A DNA stretch of 64,000 nt from positions 43,795-107,794 of the forward strand of contig CAJNCI010000005.1 of NCBI GenBank assembly GCA_905221215.1, given 5' to 3'. Origin of the DNA: a bacterium. GTDB taxonomy: Bacteria > Bacillota > Bacilli > Lactobacillales > Streptococcaceae. The notes under the pieces are model-generated. The model ran no database searches. It was given only the letters and a program-made list of their open reading frames with translations, and was not told where the DNA came from. The first letter of the stretch is position 1. The number at the start of each line of letters is the position of its first letter. Below are positions 52,871-63,245 of this stretch, in pieces. A program made the position numbers and the translations under genes.

Positions 52871-54356
52871 ATTCTAAACGACCATCTTGACGATAGGCGA
52901 TATCTGGTTGCCAAGTCCATTTGGCACCGAATTTTTCAAGTAAGTCAAAGCTTACTTGAGGTCCCATGCTTCCAGCTTTATAGTCATGAAGTGGGGCACC
53001 ATTTTCAGCCCAGAGTTCTTCGATACGATCAATCAATTTCCATGATGCACCAACCTCATCCCAGTGGCTAAAGTTAGTTGAGTTGTTATTTAAGACATCA
53101 TAAATCAATTTCTCGTATGGTTCTGGAGAAGCACCAGTTGCGGTCGCATCTGTACGGTAATCAAGTGAGTTAGGAGCCAAGTTAAATTCTTCTCCTACTT
53201 GCTTCCCATTTAGGCTAAGAGAGAAACCTTCTGTTGGTTGGATATAGATGGTCAAAATATTTGGAGCAAGTGGTTCTCCAAAGATAGAGTCCATTTGTTT
53301 AAAGACGATGTTGACATGAGTTCCTTTTTCAGTCAGACGTTTACCAGTACGGAAGAAGAATGGAACACCACGGAAGCGATCGCTGTCCACAAAGAAGGCA
53401 CCAGATGCAAAGGTTTCAGTTGTTGATTCTGGATTAACATTTGGCTCGCTACGATAAGAGATATATTTCATACCATCAATCTTACCAGAGCGGTATTGAC
53501 CACGGATAAAGTGTTCTTTAAGCTCTTCATCAGTTGGATGATAGAGATTTTTAAAGACCTTAATCTTTTCAGCACGAATCTCGTCTTTTGTGAAGCTTGC
53601 TGGCTTATCCATAGCAAGTAGGGATAGAAGTTGCAAAGTATGGTTTTGTACCATGTCACGGAGGGCACCAGATTGGTCATAGTAGCCTCCACGTTCTTCT
53701 ACACCCAAGCGCTCTGCAAAGGTAATTTGAACATTGTCGATAAAGTCCTTGTTCCAAACATTTTCAAAAATCAAGTTTGCAAAGCGAACTGCAAAGATAC
53801 TTTGAATCATTTCCTTACCAAGATAATGGTCGATACGGAAAATTTGTTCTTCGTTAAATGTCGCTAGGAGTTCGTCATTCAACTTGCTTGCAGTTGCGTA
53901 ATCTGTTCCAAATGGTTTCTCAACGATTAAACGCTCAAAACCTTTACCGTCTACAATGTTTTCAGACTTAAGATGTTTGGCAATGGTTCCAAAGAATTGA
54001 GGAGCCATTGACAAGAAGAAGAGCTTGTTGTGTTCAGCTTGGTACTTGTCATTTAATTCAGCCTGCAATTGACGAAGAGCAATGTAGTGTTCTGTATCAT
54101 TGACATCATGACTTTGATAGTAGAAGTGGCTAGCGAACTCCTGAGCTTGTTCGGTACTATCTGCCAAATCAAGGATAGATTCGACTACAACAGATTCAAA
54201 ATATTCCTTGCTCCAAGGACGACGGGCAGTTCCAATAACGGCAAAGTGCTCGGAAAGATTGCCGGATTTATATAGTCTAAATAGGGAAGGGTAGAGCTTG
54301 CGTTTAGCCAGGTCTCCACTCGCACCAAAAATTGTAACAATAACCTTAGATGACAT
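52869..54356 (-). CDS. zwf: Glucose-6-phosphate 1-dehydrogenase
   Basis: This enzyme carries out the first step of the oxidative pentose phosphate pathway, making NADPH. The 495 residues have the NADP-binding FGASGDLAKRKLYPSLF at 10-26 and the active-site RIDHYLGKE near 180. The start is the ATG at 54356. A CodY-like sequence (AATTTTCCGAAAAAT, 54436-54450, two mismatches) lies about 80 bases upstream, of uncertain relevance. Confidence 0.97.
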   Translation of the reverse strand: MSSKVIVTIFGASGDLAKRKLYPSLFRLYKSGNLSEHFAVIGTARRPWSKEYFESVVVESILDLADSTEQAQEFASHFYYQSHDVNDTEHYIALRQLQAELNDKYQAEHNKLFFLSMAPQFFGTIAKHLKSENIVDGKGFERLIVEKPFGTDYATASKLNDELLATFNEEQIFRIDHYLGKEMIQSIFAVRFANLIFENVWNKDFIDNVQITFAERLGVEERGGYYDQSGALRDMVQNHTLQLLSLLAMDKPASFTKDEIRAEKIKVFKNLYHPTDEELKEHFIRGQYRSGKIDGMKYISYRSEPNVNPESTTETFASGAFFVDSDRFRGVPFFFRTGKRLTEKGTHVNIVFKQMDSIFGEPLAPNILTIYIQPTEGFSLSLNGKQVGEEFNLAPNSLDYRTDATATGASPEPYEKLIYDVLNNNSTNFSHWDEVGASWKLIDRIEELWAENGAPLHDYKAGSMGPQVSFDLLEKFGAKWTWQPDIAYRQDGRLE

Positions 54357-54471
54357 CTAGCTACCTAATTTCTATTTTTATTCCTAGTCTTGCTAGGTAT
54401 GAGGAAACCTCATTTCATAAACTTAATTCTAACATAATTTTCCGAAAAATCAAAAAATCCAATACGAGATA

Positions 54472-54502
54472 GAAAAAAACTGCAAGGAAATCCTTACAGT
54501 TT
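54472..54502 (-). terminator. Terminator of the glnPQ operon
   Basis: On the minus strand AAACTGTAAGG (54502-54492) pairs with CCTTGCAGTTT (54487-54477) with one G-U pair, followed by T residues. Confidence 0.8.
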
Positions 54503-54506
54503 GAGT

Positions 54507-55247
54507 TTAGACGTTTAAGACCTTGTCCAAGAAATCTTTCAGACGTGGGTGTTGCGGGTTATCAAAGATTTGGTCAGGTGTTCCGTCTTCAAGGAACTCA
54601 CCATCTGCAGTAAAGATAACGCGGTTGGCAACCTGACGCGCAAATCCCATCTCATGGGTTACGATAATCATGGTCATGCCTTGTTTAGCCAAGTCTTTCA
54701 TAACGTTTAGTACGTCTCCGACCATTTCAGGGTCAAGGGCAGAAGTTGGTTCATCAAAGAGCATGATGTCTGGATTCATTGCTAGTCCACGAGCGATGGC
54801 CACACGTTGTTTTTGACCACCTGATAGGCTATCTGGGTTGGCATTAGCTTTATCTGCTAGTCCAACCTTTTCAAGCAACTCCATTCCCAATTTCTCAGCT
54901 TCTTCCTTAGTCATCAACTTGTGCTCAATAGGAGCAAAAGTGATGTTGTCTAAAACAGACATATGTGGGAAGAGGTTGAAGTGTTGGAACACCATTCCGA
55001 TATTTTCACGGACGTGGTCAACGTTGGTTGTTTTTTCAGTTAAGTCATAACCGTTCACAGTGATGTGACCGCTCGTAACTTCTTCTAAAAGATTAAGGCT
55101 ACGGAGGAAAGTTGACTTACCAGAACCCGAAGGACCGATGATGCAAACAACATCTCCTTCATAGAACTGAGTCGTAATTCCTTTTAAAACTTCATTTTTT
55201 CCGTAGCTTTTGTGTAAATCATTTACATCAATTTTTAATTTTGCCAT
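54507..55247 (-). CDS. glnQ: Amino acid ABC transporter ATPase (GlnQ-type)
   Basis: This cytoplasmic ATPase of 246 residues powers the adjacent permease. Walker [10 protein letters not shown] is at about 39-47, the signature LSGGQKQR near 141 and Walker [14 protein letters not shown] near 160. It belongs to the polar amino acid importer class. The start ATG shares a base with the stop of the permease gene, so the two are translationally coupled. Confidence 0.93.
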   Translation of the reverse strand: MAKLKIDVNDLHKSYGKNEVLKGITTQFYEGDVVCIIGPSGSGKSTFLRSLNLLEEVTSGHITVNGYDLTEKTTNVDHVRENIGMVFQHFNLFPHMSVLDNITFAPIEHKLMTKEEAEKLGMELLEKVGLADKANANPDSLSGGQKQRVAIARGLAMNPDIMLFDEPTSALDPEMVGDVLNVMKDLAKQGMTMIIVTHEMGFARQVANRVIFTADGEFLEDGTPDQIFDNPQHPRLKDFLDKVLNV

Positions 55248-57412
55248 TAACGAATCCTCTTTTCTAAGCGTTTCGCTAGTTTAGTCAAAAGTGTGATAAT
55301 TACAAGATAGAAGATAGCAAGGATTGCATACATCTTGAAACTTTGGTAGTTACGGGCAATGATAATCTTACCAGTTTGGAAGAGTTCAACCAAACCGATA
55401 GCAGAAACGATTGTTGTATCTTTAAGAGCGATAACGAATTGGTTAACAAAGTTTGGCAACATCAATTTAGTTGCTTGTGGCAAGATAATCTTACGCATGG
55501 TTTTTCCATAAGAGATACCCAAGCTTCGGCTAGCTTCCATTTGTCCAACTGGAACGGCCTGAATACCACCACGAACTATCTCAGCGATATAAGCGGCTGC
55601 ATTGAGCGATAGGGCAATAGTACCAGCTACAAAGTCGTTAATTGGACTTTGTTGGCCTGTGATGGACTCGATGAAGTTTGGAATTCCCCAGAAGATGAAG
55701 GCTGCAAGAATCATCAATGGGATACCACGAATGACATCAACGAAAATCTCAGAGATCACACGGAGAGATTTGTATGGGCTAACGCTAAACATACCGAAGA
55801 TAATCCCGATGACAATGGCAATAGCAAACGAGATAAGAGCTAGAGCAAGAGTGATACCAAGCCCGCTAAGGAGTTGTTTGTAGTTGTTTTGGAGCAAGCC
55901 CCAGATAGTTGTTTCATCAACAGTGCTTGTTGAAGTAGTTGATGATTCGCTAGCTAGGTATTTGTCAAGAATCTTTTGGAATTCACCGTTTGCTTTAAGG
56001 TTTGCAAGTCCGTTATTGAACATTTCAATCAATTCTGGATTTGTGCCTTTTTTAACGGCAAAGGCTGTTTCTCCGATTGGAGTTCCAGCGATTGGTGTTT
56101 TCAATTTTTGACCTTGGCTGATAGAATATTTTAGAACAGGTTCATCATCCATAACAGCATCAATGGCACCAGTGTTTAAACTGTCATACATTGATGAACC
56201 CTCAGCGAAGGTTTTAATTTGATAACCGTATTTGCTTTGATTTTCTGTTAGGAAGGTTTGGGAAGCAGTTCCGTTTTTAACACCGACCGTCTTCCCTTTC
56301 AAATCTTCATAAGAAGCAATGCTACTTGATTCTTTGACGCCGAGGATTGTGTTTGCAGTGTAGTATGAATCTGAGAAATCAAAAGTCGCCTTACGAGCAT
56401 CTGTGACAGACATACCAGCAATGATACCATCTGCTTGACCAGCTTGGACAGCGTTAATAGCGGCATCGAAACCAGGGTTGATGATTTCAATTTCAAAACC
56501 TTGGTCTTTAGCGATTGCCTTAATCAATTCCATATCAATACCAGTGTATTGGTTGCTTGAATTTTGGAAAACAAAAGGCGCAAAAGAAGAATCGCTGGCA
56601 ATGATGTATTTAGCTTTAACAGGAATAGCTTTTAATCCTGCTAGAGTAGTTGTAGTTGGTACTGCTGAAGATGATGAAGCAGTCCATTTCTTGATGATTT
56701 TATCAAGGCTACCATCTTTTTTCATCTCAGCCAAGGCTTGGTTAAATTCAGTAACTAGGTGCTCGTATTTGCTTCCTTTTTTAACACCGAAAGCAAAGCT
56801 ACCTACAGCCTCACCATCCATTTCAATATGGAGGTCTTGACCTTGGTTGATGGCATATTCGATAACAGGTTTGTCATCCATCATAGCATCGATGGCACCA
56901 GCGCTTAAGCTGTTGTTCATCAAATCACCGGTGTCAAATGTTTTAATAGTAAAGCCATATTTATCTTTAATCGTTTCTAGGAAACGTTGAGCGGCTGTTC
57001 CGTTTTTAACACCAACAGTTTTACCAGACAATTGGTCGTACTTGCTAATCTTGTGTGCCTTTGTAGTAGCAATGACAACTTTTGTATCATAGTAAGTATC
57101 AGACATGGTGAAGACTTTTTCACGTTCTTTCGTCTTTGTCATCCCTGCCATGATAGCGTCAGCTTGACCAGCTTGAACTGCATTGACCGCTGCGTCAAAT
57201 CCAGGATAGGACATCTGAATGTTCCATCCTTTAATCTCAGCGACTTTGTTGATAATATCAACATCAATTCCTTTATAAGTTTGATCTGAATCTTTAAACT
57301 CAAAAGGTGCATAGGCGGTATCAGACACAATCTTAATCGTTTCTGCCTTCGCAATACCTAATGAGAAAATTGGGAATAAAATTAGCAAAAATGCTAGAAA
57401 TTTTTTCTTCAT
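55247..57412 (-). CDS. glnP: Fused tandem substrate-binding and permease protein (GlnP-type)
   Basis: This single 721-residue polypeptide has a signal peptide (1-23), two consecutive amino-acid-binding domains (about 25-250 and 262-490) and a permease domain (about 505-721) with the EAA-loop region [20 protein letters not shown]. The two binding domains are repeats of each other (both have YAPFEF/FAPFVF, GFDAA(V/I)NAVQAGQAD, and GVKNGTA). This is the architecture of Lactococcus GlnP, which takes glutamine and glutamate. A TGATATAAT promoter lies about 25 bases upstream. Confidence 0.92.
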   Translation of the reverse strand: MKKKFLAFLLILFPIFSLGIAKAETIKIVSDTAYAPFEFKDSDQTYKGIDVDIINKVAEIKGWNIQMSYPGFDAAVNAVQAGQADAIMAGMTKTKEREKVFTMSDTYYDTKVVIATTKAHKISKYDQLSGKTVGVKNGTAAQRFLETIKDKYGFTIKTFDTGDLMNNSLSAGAIDAMMDDKPVIEYAINQGQDLHIEMDGEAVGSFAFGVKKGSKYEHLVTEFNQALAEMKKDGSLDKIIKKWTASSSSAVPTTTTLAGLKAIPVKAKYIIASDSSFAPFVFQNSSNQYTGIDMELIKAIAKDQGFEIEIINPGFDAAINAVQAGQADGIIAGMSVTDARKATFDFSDSYYTANTILGVKESSSIASYEDLKGKTVGVKNGTASQTFLTENQSKYGYQIKTFAEGSSMYDSLNTGAIDAVMDDEPVLKYSISQGQKLKTPIAGTPIGETAFAVKKGTNPELIEMFNNGLANLKANGEFQKILDKYLASESSTTSTSTVDETTIWGLLQNNYKQLLSGLGITLALALISFAIAIVIGIIFGMFSVSPYKSLRVISEIFVDVIRGIPLMILAAFIFWGIPNFIESITGQQSPINDFVAGTIALSLNAAAYIAEIVRGGIQAVPVGQMEASRSLGISYGKTMRKIILPQATKLMLPNFVNQFVIALKDTTIVSAIGLVELFQTGKIIIARNYQSFKMYAILAIFYLVIITLLTKLAKRLEKRIR

Positions 57413-57584
57413 TTTTAGTCTCCTTTTCCGAATATTTTCCCATTATATCAGAAAAAGTAAAAAAAGGCAAATTTTTATATTTTTGTGTCAGAAAATATAA
57501 CATTGATTTTTTCTTTTCTTTCTTGAATTGCTACTATAAAGTGCTATAATAATAGTATATAGTAGAAGAAAAGAGGACAGGGAT

Positions 57585-58538
57585 ATGAAGAACAAAAGAA
57601 TTTTTAAAGACTTCCAAGCTTCAAAAATGAGTTTAAACATTTACACAAGCCCCTTGTTAGCCTTTATTTTTGTCTTCATAGGAGAGTTTGTGGCTTATAC
57701 TTTATATGGTATTAGTTTGTTAGCTCTCATCGGACTTGCTAGAAATTTTGGAGAGGCTGGTCAAAATCTTGCAACCTACTTGCAGACCTTGCAACAGAGC
57801 TTGACGGATAAAACAGGTGACTTTCGTTTAATTTTAGAATTGCTGTCCTTTGGTTTCGTTCTCAACACTGTGTTCAGATGGACTAGAAAAGTTGAGAAAA
57901 GACCTATTCGAACTTTAGGATTTTATAGAGAGAATTTCTTCAGCAATCTTCTTAAAGGATTTGGTCTAGGCCTGGCACTTTTTCTTCTGACCTTGTTAGG
58001 TTTAGTAGCATTAGGGCAATATCGTTTGGAGTCCATTCACTTGAATCCTTATTCGCTTGCTTTTGTCATTTTTACCATTCCATTTTGGATTTTACAGGGG
58101 ACAACAGAAGAAGTGGTGGCCCGTGCTTGGCTCCTTCCTCAATTGGCCTCAAGAACCAATCTAAAATTAGCTGTTCTTATATCTAGCCTGTTCTTTACCC
58201 TGCTTCATGTGGGCAATTCTGGTCTAACACCACTATCTCTAGTGAATCTCTTTTTATTCGGAGTTGCCATGTCACTTTACCTCCTCAAAACCGATACAGT
58301 TTGGGGTGTAGCAGGTATTCATGGAGCTTGGAATTTTGCTCAGGGAAATTTATTTGGGATTTTAGTCAGTGGTCAGCCGTCGGGAACATCGCTAATGACC
58401 TTTTTACCACAAGGCGATCAAGGCTGGCTATCAGGTGGCTCTTTTGGGATAGAAGGATCTATCATGACTAGTCTGGTCTTACTACTGCTGATTGTCTATC
58501 TCGCTTATCAATTAAAGAAAGAAAATGAAAGGATGTGA
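57585..58538 (+). CDS. CPBP (CAAX/Abi-type) intramembrane metalloprotease
   Basis: This 317-residue membrane protein with about eight hydrophobic segments has the glutamate pair EEVVAR near 174, FTLLH near 206-210 and HGAWN near 245, the motifs of the CPBP family (Rce1-like, including bacteriocin self-immunity and Abi proteins). Typical roles are peptide processing or immunity; no bacteriocin genes are nearby, so the role is open. AGAGGACAGGG precedes the ATG, and a possible -10 (TATAATAGT) lies near 57546. Confidence 0.85.
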   Translation: MKNKRIFKDFQASKMSLNIYTSPLLAFIFVFIGEFVAYTLYGISLLALIGLARNFGEAGQNLATYLQTLQQSLTDKTGDFRLILELLSFGFVLNTVFRWTRKVEKRPIRTLGFYRENFFSNLLKGFGLGLALFLLTLLGLVALGQYRLESIHLNPYSLAFVIFTIPFWILQGTTEEVVARAWLLPQLASRTNLKLAVLISSLFFTLLHVGNSGLTPLSLVNLFLFGVAMSLYLLKTDTVWGVAGIHGAWNFAQGNLFGILVSGQPSGTSLMTFLPQGDQGWLSGGSFGIEGSIMTSLVLLLLIVYLAYQLKKENERM

Positions 58539-58614
58539 CTTAGGTCCGTCCTTTTCTTCGTGAAAATGTTACAAGTATGCTAAAATAGGAATAGCACATC
58601 GAGAGAGGATTCTT

Positions 58615-60603
58615 ATGATTAACCGCATTACTGACAATCAATTTAAACTAGTATCAAAATATCAACCTTCAGGAGACCAACCTCAAGCTATTGAGCAGTT
58701 GGTAGATAACATCGAGGGGGGTGAAAAAGCTCAGATTCTCATGGGGGCGACTGGTACAGGGAAGACCTATACCATGAGTCAGGTCATTTCCAAAGTCAAT
58801 AAACCCACTCTGGTCATCGCCCATAACAAAACCTTAGCTGGGCAGCTCTATGGGGAGTTTAAGGAATTTTTCCCTGAAAATGCTGTTGAGTACTTTGTGT
58901 CTTACTATGATTATTACCAGCCAGAGGCCTATGTTCCTTCTAGTGATACCTATATTGAAAAGGACAGCTCTGTCAATGATGAGATTGACAAACTCCGCCA
59001 CTCAGCGACTTCGGCTCTTTTGGAGCGTAATGATGTCATTGTTGTGGCTTCTGTCTCTTGTATCTATGGTTTGGGTTCGCCCAAAGAATACGCCGACAGC
59101 GTCGTTAGTCTGCGCCCAGGTCTTGAGATTTCTCGTGATAAACTTTTGAATGATTTGGTCGATATCCAGTTTGAGCGCAATGATATTGATTTTCAACGGG
59201 GAAGATTTCGCGTTCGTGGGGATGTGGTAGAGATTTTCCCAGCTTCCCGTGATGAACATGCTTTTCGAGTGGAGTTCTTTGGAGATGAGATTGATCGTAT
59301 CCGCGAAGTGGAGGCTTTGACAGGTCAAGTCCTTGGTGAAGTGGATCATTTGGCGATTTTCCCAGCCACTCACTTTGTGACCAATGACGACCATATGGAA
59401 GTTGCTATTGCCAAGATTCAGGCAGAGTTGGAAGAGCAGTTGGCTGTCTTTGAGAAGGAAGGCAAATTGCTAGAAGCCCAGCGTTTGAAACAGCGGACAG
59501 AGTATGATATCGAAATGTTGCGCGAGATGGGCTATACCAACGGTGTCGAAAACTACTCACGTCACATGGATGGACGGAGCGAAGGAGAGCCTCCTTATAC
59601 GCTACTCGACTTCTTCCCAGATGATTTCTTGATTATGATTGACGAGAGTCACATGACCATGGGGCAGATAAAGGGCATGTACAATGGAGACCGTTCGCGT
59701 AAGGAAATGTTGGTTAATTATGGTTTCCGTTTGCCGTCTGCCTTGGACAATCGTCCTCTCCGTCGTGAGGAGTTTGAAAGCCATGTGCACCAGATTGTCT
59801 ACGTTTCAGCGACACCGGGTGACTATGAGAATGAACAGACCGAGACAGTGATTGAGCAAATTATTCGTCCGACAGGTCTTTTGGACCCAGAGGTGGAAGT
59901 CCGTCCGACTATGGGACAGATTGATGACCTCTTGGGTGAAATCAATGCCCGTGTTGAAAAGAACGAGCGAACCTTTATCACCACCTTGACCAAGAAAATG
60001 GCAGAAGACTTAACCGATTATTTCAAGGAAATGGGTATCAAAGTCAAGTACATGCACTCGGATATCAAGACCTTGGAGCGGACGGAGATTATCCGTGACC
60101 TGCGCTTGGGCGTCTTTGATGTCTTGGTCGGTATTAACCTGCTCCGTGAAGGGATTGACGTACCTGAAGTGAGTCTCGTAGCTATTCTCGATGCTGATAA
60201 GGAAGGCTTCCTCCGTAATGAGCGTGGCCTCATCCAGACCATTGGTCGTGCTGCCCGTAATAGCGAAGGCCATGTCATCATGTATGCGGATACAGTTACC
60301 CAGTCTATGCAACGTGCCATTGATGAAACTGCTCGTCGTCGGAAAATTCAGATGGCCTATAATGAAGAGCATGGTATCGTACCACAGACAATCAAGAAAG
60401 AAATCCGTGACCTGATTGCCGTGACCAAGGCAGTTGCTAAGGAAGAGGACAAGGAAGTCGACATCAATAGCCTTAATAAACAAGAACGCAAAGACCTAAT
60501 CAAGAAACTAGAAAAACAAATGCAAGAAGCTGTCGAAGTGCTTGACTTTGAACTCGCAGCTCAGATTCGTGATATGATGCTGGAAGTCAAGGCGTTGGGG
60601 TAG
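58615..60603 (+). CDS. uvrB: UvrABC excinuclease subunit B
   Basis: This is the damage-verifying helicase of nucleotide excision repair. The 662 residues have Walker [12 protein letters not shown] near 42-52, the beta-hairpin region [12 protein letters not shown] near 97-108, DESHMT near 342 and helicase motifs through QTIGRAARN near 545. A C-terminal UVR domain (about 622-660, ending [13 protein letters not shown]) binds UvrC. The start is the ATG at 58615 with GAGAGGA upstream. An unrelated AT-rich gene follows after one base. Confidence 0.98.
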   Translation: MINRITDNQFKLVSKYQPSGDQPQAIEQLVDNIEGGEKAQILMGATGTGKTYTMSQVISKVNKPTLVIAHNKTLAGQLYGEFKEFFPENAVEYFVSYYDYYQPEAYVPSSDTYIEKDSSVNDEIDKLRHSATSALLERNDVIVVASVSCIYGLGSPKEYADSVVSLRPGLEISRDKLLNDLVDIQFERNDIDFQRGRFRVRGDVVEIFPASRDEHAFRVEFFGDEIDRIREVEALTGQVLGEVDHLAIFPATHFVTNDDHMEVAIAKIQAELEEQLAVFEKEGKLLEAQRLKQRTEYDIEMLREMGYTNGVENYSRHMDGRSEGEPPYTLLDFFPDDFLIMIDESHMTMGQIKGMYNGDRSRKEMLVNYGFRLPSALDNRPLRREEFESHVHQIVYVSATPGDYENEQTETVIEQIIRPTGLLDPEVEVRPTMGQIDDLLGEINARVEKNERTFITTLTKKMAEDLTDYFKEMGIKVKYMHSDIKTLERTEIIRDLRLGVFDVLVGINLLREGIDVPEVSLVAILDADKEGFLRNERGLIQTIGRAARNSEGHVIMYADTVTQSMQRAIDETARRRKIQMAYNEEHGIVPQTIKKEIRDLIAVTKAVAKEEDKEVDINSLNKQERKDLIKKLEKQMQEAVEVLDFELAAQIRDMMLEVKALG

Positions 60604-60604
60604 G

Positions 60605-62503
60605 GTGTTAGTGGAAGATGAAATGGCAAATTTAAATTATTTTACAGGTAAATTTAGTGAATCTGAATTAAAGAATCATTTTGACTCGTTTGACGAAAAT
60701 AAACTGAAATACGAACTTGAAAACTTTACTAGTCAATATTTGGAGTTATCCGAAGAAGAACAATTGAAATATGCTGGAAGTGTCTTGTCTGTTTGTATGA
60801 ATTTAATAGAAAAAATAGATAAGATCACAGCAAAAAATATATTAGTTACACTAAATAAAATATTATTAAATAATGTCCAGTTATTTGATTGGTTTGAAAA
60901 TTTTGAATTTTTAACAAGTTTGTATTATTATTTGTATCAAACAAAAGAATATGAAGATTATTCTATATTGTTTGAAAATGAGAGTTATTTCTTTAAAATT
61001 CTTGATTTAATATGTAACTATAATATAGAAAATAGTGAAGAAATTCTTTCAGATATACTTTCAATTTTTGTTCAATTATTTGAACAAAATAGTTTGCCAG
61101 AAGAAAGAAGAAACTATTTTAAGAGGGAATTAGAATCATTCATTAACTTCATACTTAAAGAAAATTCTAAAGATAATGATTTTAAACACATTGTATATTG
61201 GTATTTTGAATTAGATGAGTTGTTGTCTATTTTTAGAACTGAACATCTCGAAAAGATTAGTAACTATTATATCAATAACCCTCAATCTGATTCTGTTGGG
61301 AAATATTTGGACTTTGTATCAAGACATTTTGATGATATAATTGAAGATTCAATAGAAGTGATTCGAAAGATAGCAAAAGAAAATGATTCTGATATAATTC
61401 GAGATCAAGCAATTAAATTAGTTAAAATGTATGATGAGATTTATAGTAGTGACGAAAGTGCTATTTTAAAAAAGTATAGTGATTCTTGCTTTATACTGTC
61501 TGAAAATTACAAGGAACTTTTGGATCAGGCAGAAGTCATCATTGATGATATTCGTTCTAATTTGACTGTTGCTGCTAAAGATTTAAAAACAATAGGTTCT
61601 TTTGGACATTATACAAAGATTGATACTTTAACCAATTTTCTTATAAAAGCAGACTGGAAAAATGAAAATAATTCTGAAACTCAACCTCCATTTTTACGAC
61701 TTACTAACTTAAAACAGTTAAACGACCCAATGGAAGGAAGGGCAATCCACGATTATTTGGGTATTGATAATACATTTTTCCAAAAATACCAAACTTCTAA
61801 TGTCTTTATATCTTCTCTAACTATAGTATCTGACAGTCTACCTATGTGGAAAGAATACGCAGATTCGTGTCAAGGAGCATTCCTTGAATATGACATGAGT
61901 TATCTTGAACATATTGTTGCTCATCAATCTATTGAATTTGTTAAAATTCATTACTTAGATTTGAATTCTGATACTAAAGATGAATCAGATGTTGGTAAAG
62001 CTCTAGATAAACTAAAACAAATTTTTGAAAAAATGAAAGAGTTTGAAGGTGAACCTCCACTAAGTGACCTGGCGGAAAAATTAAAAAAGATTTCATATCT
62101 TTTTAAAGTAAAAGATTACGAATATGAGATGGAGTATCGTATTCTAATCAATCTAGATGATACTTCTGTAAAAACACTTATTGAAAATCATAATAAAAGT
62201 TTAGATAAAGATAAGGATTTATTAAAAGATAAGGGTTTATTAAATGAAAAGTACTTGAAGAAAGAAGAAATTGGGTTAGAAATTTTTGATAAAGTTAACT
62301 ATAATGATTTTAGGAAGTATATCGTATTAAGCCCAAAAGATAATGGCAGATATGATTTATTTGTATATATCAACCTGGCTCCTTTGAAATACTCAAAAGT
62401 TATTCTAGGGCCAAAGGTCACGGATGCAGACTATATTGCTCCTTATCTCAAACTTGCCAATCCTGATATAGAGATAGAAAGTTCAAAGATTCCTTATCGT
62501 TAA
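60605..62503 (+). CDS. Large helical protein with C-terminal DUF2971-like domain
   Basis: This encodes 632 residues if read from the GTG at 60605; other in-frame starts are GTG 60611 and ATG 60623, none with a clear ribosome site. Residues 1-330 are helical and acidic with no recognisable motif. From about 360 the sequence FLRLTNLKQLNDPMEG, then SLPMWKEYADSCQGAFLEYD near 410-430, resembles DUF2971 (LRxTxxxxLNDPxE ... MWxxYAdxxxGxxlexd). Base composition is much more AT-rich than uvrB. DUF2971 function is unknown; such genes often occur in variable regions. It begins one base after uvrB's stop, suggesting it depends on uvrB transcription. Confidence 0.7.
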   Translation: MLVEDEMANLNYFTGKFSESELKNHFDSFDENKLKYELENFTSQYLELSEEEQLKYAGSVLSVCMNLIEKIDKITAKNILVTLNKILLNNVQLFDWFENFEFLTSLYYYLYQTKEYEDYSILFENESYFFKILDLICNYNIENSEEILSDILSIFVQLFEQNSLPEERRNYFKRELESFINFILKENSKDNDFKHIVYWYFELDELLSIFRTEHLEKISNYYINNPQSDSVGKYLDFVSRHFDDIIEDSIEVIRKIAKENDSDIIRDQAIKLVKMYDEIYSSDESAILKKYSDSCFILSENYKELLDQAEVIIDDIRSNLTVAAKDLKTIGSFGHYTKIDTLTNFLIKADWKNENNSETQPPFLRLTNLKQLNDPMEGRAIHDYLGIDNTFFQKYQTSNVFISSLTIVSDSLPMWKEYADSCQGAFLEYDMSYLEHIVAHQSIEFVKIHYLDLNSDTKDESDVGKALDKLKQIFEKMKEFEGEPPLSDLAEKLKKISYLFKVKDYEYEMEYRILINLDDTSVKTLIENHNKSLDKDKDLLKDKGLLNEKYLKKEEIGLEIFDKVNYNDFRKYIVLSPKDNGRYDLFVYINLAPLKYSKVILGPKVTDADYIAPYLKLANPDIEIESSKIPYR

Positions 62504-62519
62504 GTTGAGAACGATTTAG

Positions 62520-62645
62520 AGCAGAAGATGGAATGGCAGAATTTATTTAAAACGGATAGATAATTCAGAGGTACCAGATTCCTTATATGAGTTTTCTTAC
62601 CACTATTGTGCTAAAGGATGGCGTTCAGTTAGTAGTGTCTCTTAA
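62520..62645 (+). pseudogene. C-terminal remnant of an unrecognised gene
   Basis: An open frame ending at 62645 encodes NGRIYLKRIDNSEVPDSLY and on to SVSSVS; it has protein-like composition (YHYCAKGWRSVSS) but a stop codon just upstream and no start. It lies between the DUF2971 gene and mutX. No family recognised. Confidence 0.4.
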
Positions 62646-62715
62646 CAGTTTCAGAGTTATAAGGTAATTAAGTTTAAAGTGAAATATAATCCAAAATTAG
62701 AAAGCGAGTAAATTT

Positions 62716-63183
62716 ATGTCCCGTTCCCAATTAACGATTTTAACAAACATTTGTCTGATTGAAGACCTCGAAACCCAGCGCGTGGTGATGCAGTATCGGT
62801 CTCCTGAAAACAATCGCTGGTCTGGTTATGCCTTTCCAGGAGGCCATGTAGAAAATGGCGAAGCTTTCGCAGAGTCTGTCATTCGTGAAATCTATGAAGA
62901 AACAGGGTTGACTATCCAAAATCCTCAACTGGTCGGCATTAAAAATTGGCCTCTGGATACTGGTGGGCGCTACATTGTTTTTTGCTATAAGGCGACTGAG
63001 TTCTCTGGTACCCTTCGCTCTTCAGATGAAGGAGAAGTTTCTTGGGTGCAAAAAGACCAGATTTCAAATTTGGATTTGGCCTATGATATGTTACCCTTGA
63101 TGGAAATGATGGAAGCTTCTGACAAGTCAGAGTTTTTCTACCGTCATCGTACAGAAGATGGCTGGGAGAAAGAGATTTTTTAG
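62716..63183 (+). CDS. mutX: Nudix hydrolase MutX (8-oxo-dGTP diphosphatase)
   Basis: This removes oxidised dGTP from the nucleotide pool. The 155 residues have a perfect Nudix box spread over about 41-64: GGHVENGEAFAESVI then REIYEETGL, matching Gx5Ex7REUxEExGU. The sequence strongly resembles pneumococcal MutX as I recall it. The ATG at 62716 has AGCGAG upstream, a weak site. It is a single gene between accessory DNA and an insertion sequence. Confidence 0.88.
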   Translation: MSRSQLTILTNICLIEDLETQRVVMQYRSPENNRWSGYAFPGGHVENGEAFAESVIREIYEETGLTIQNPQLVGIKNWPLDTGGRYIVFCYKATEFSGTLRSSDEGEVSWVQKDQISNLDLAYDMLPLMEMMEASDKSEFFYRHRTEDGWEKEIF

Positions 63184-63245
63184 TTCTATGATTAGTCGAT
63201 AGGTGTTATCTTTTAAAGTAAGGTACTGAAATATAGGCTAAGTAT

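Noticed and set aside
54436..54450. AATTTTCCGAAAAAT upstream of zwf as a CodY operator
   Set aside because: It has two mismatches including the central position and lies in AT-rich DNA where such matches occur by chance; kept only as a note in the zwf entry.
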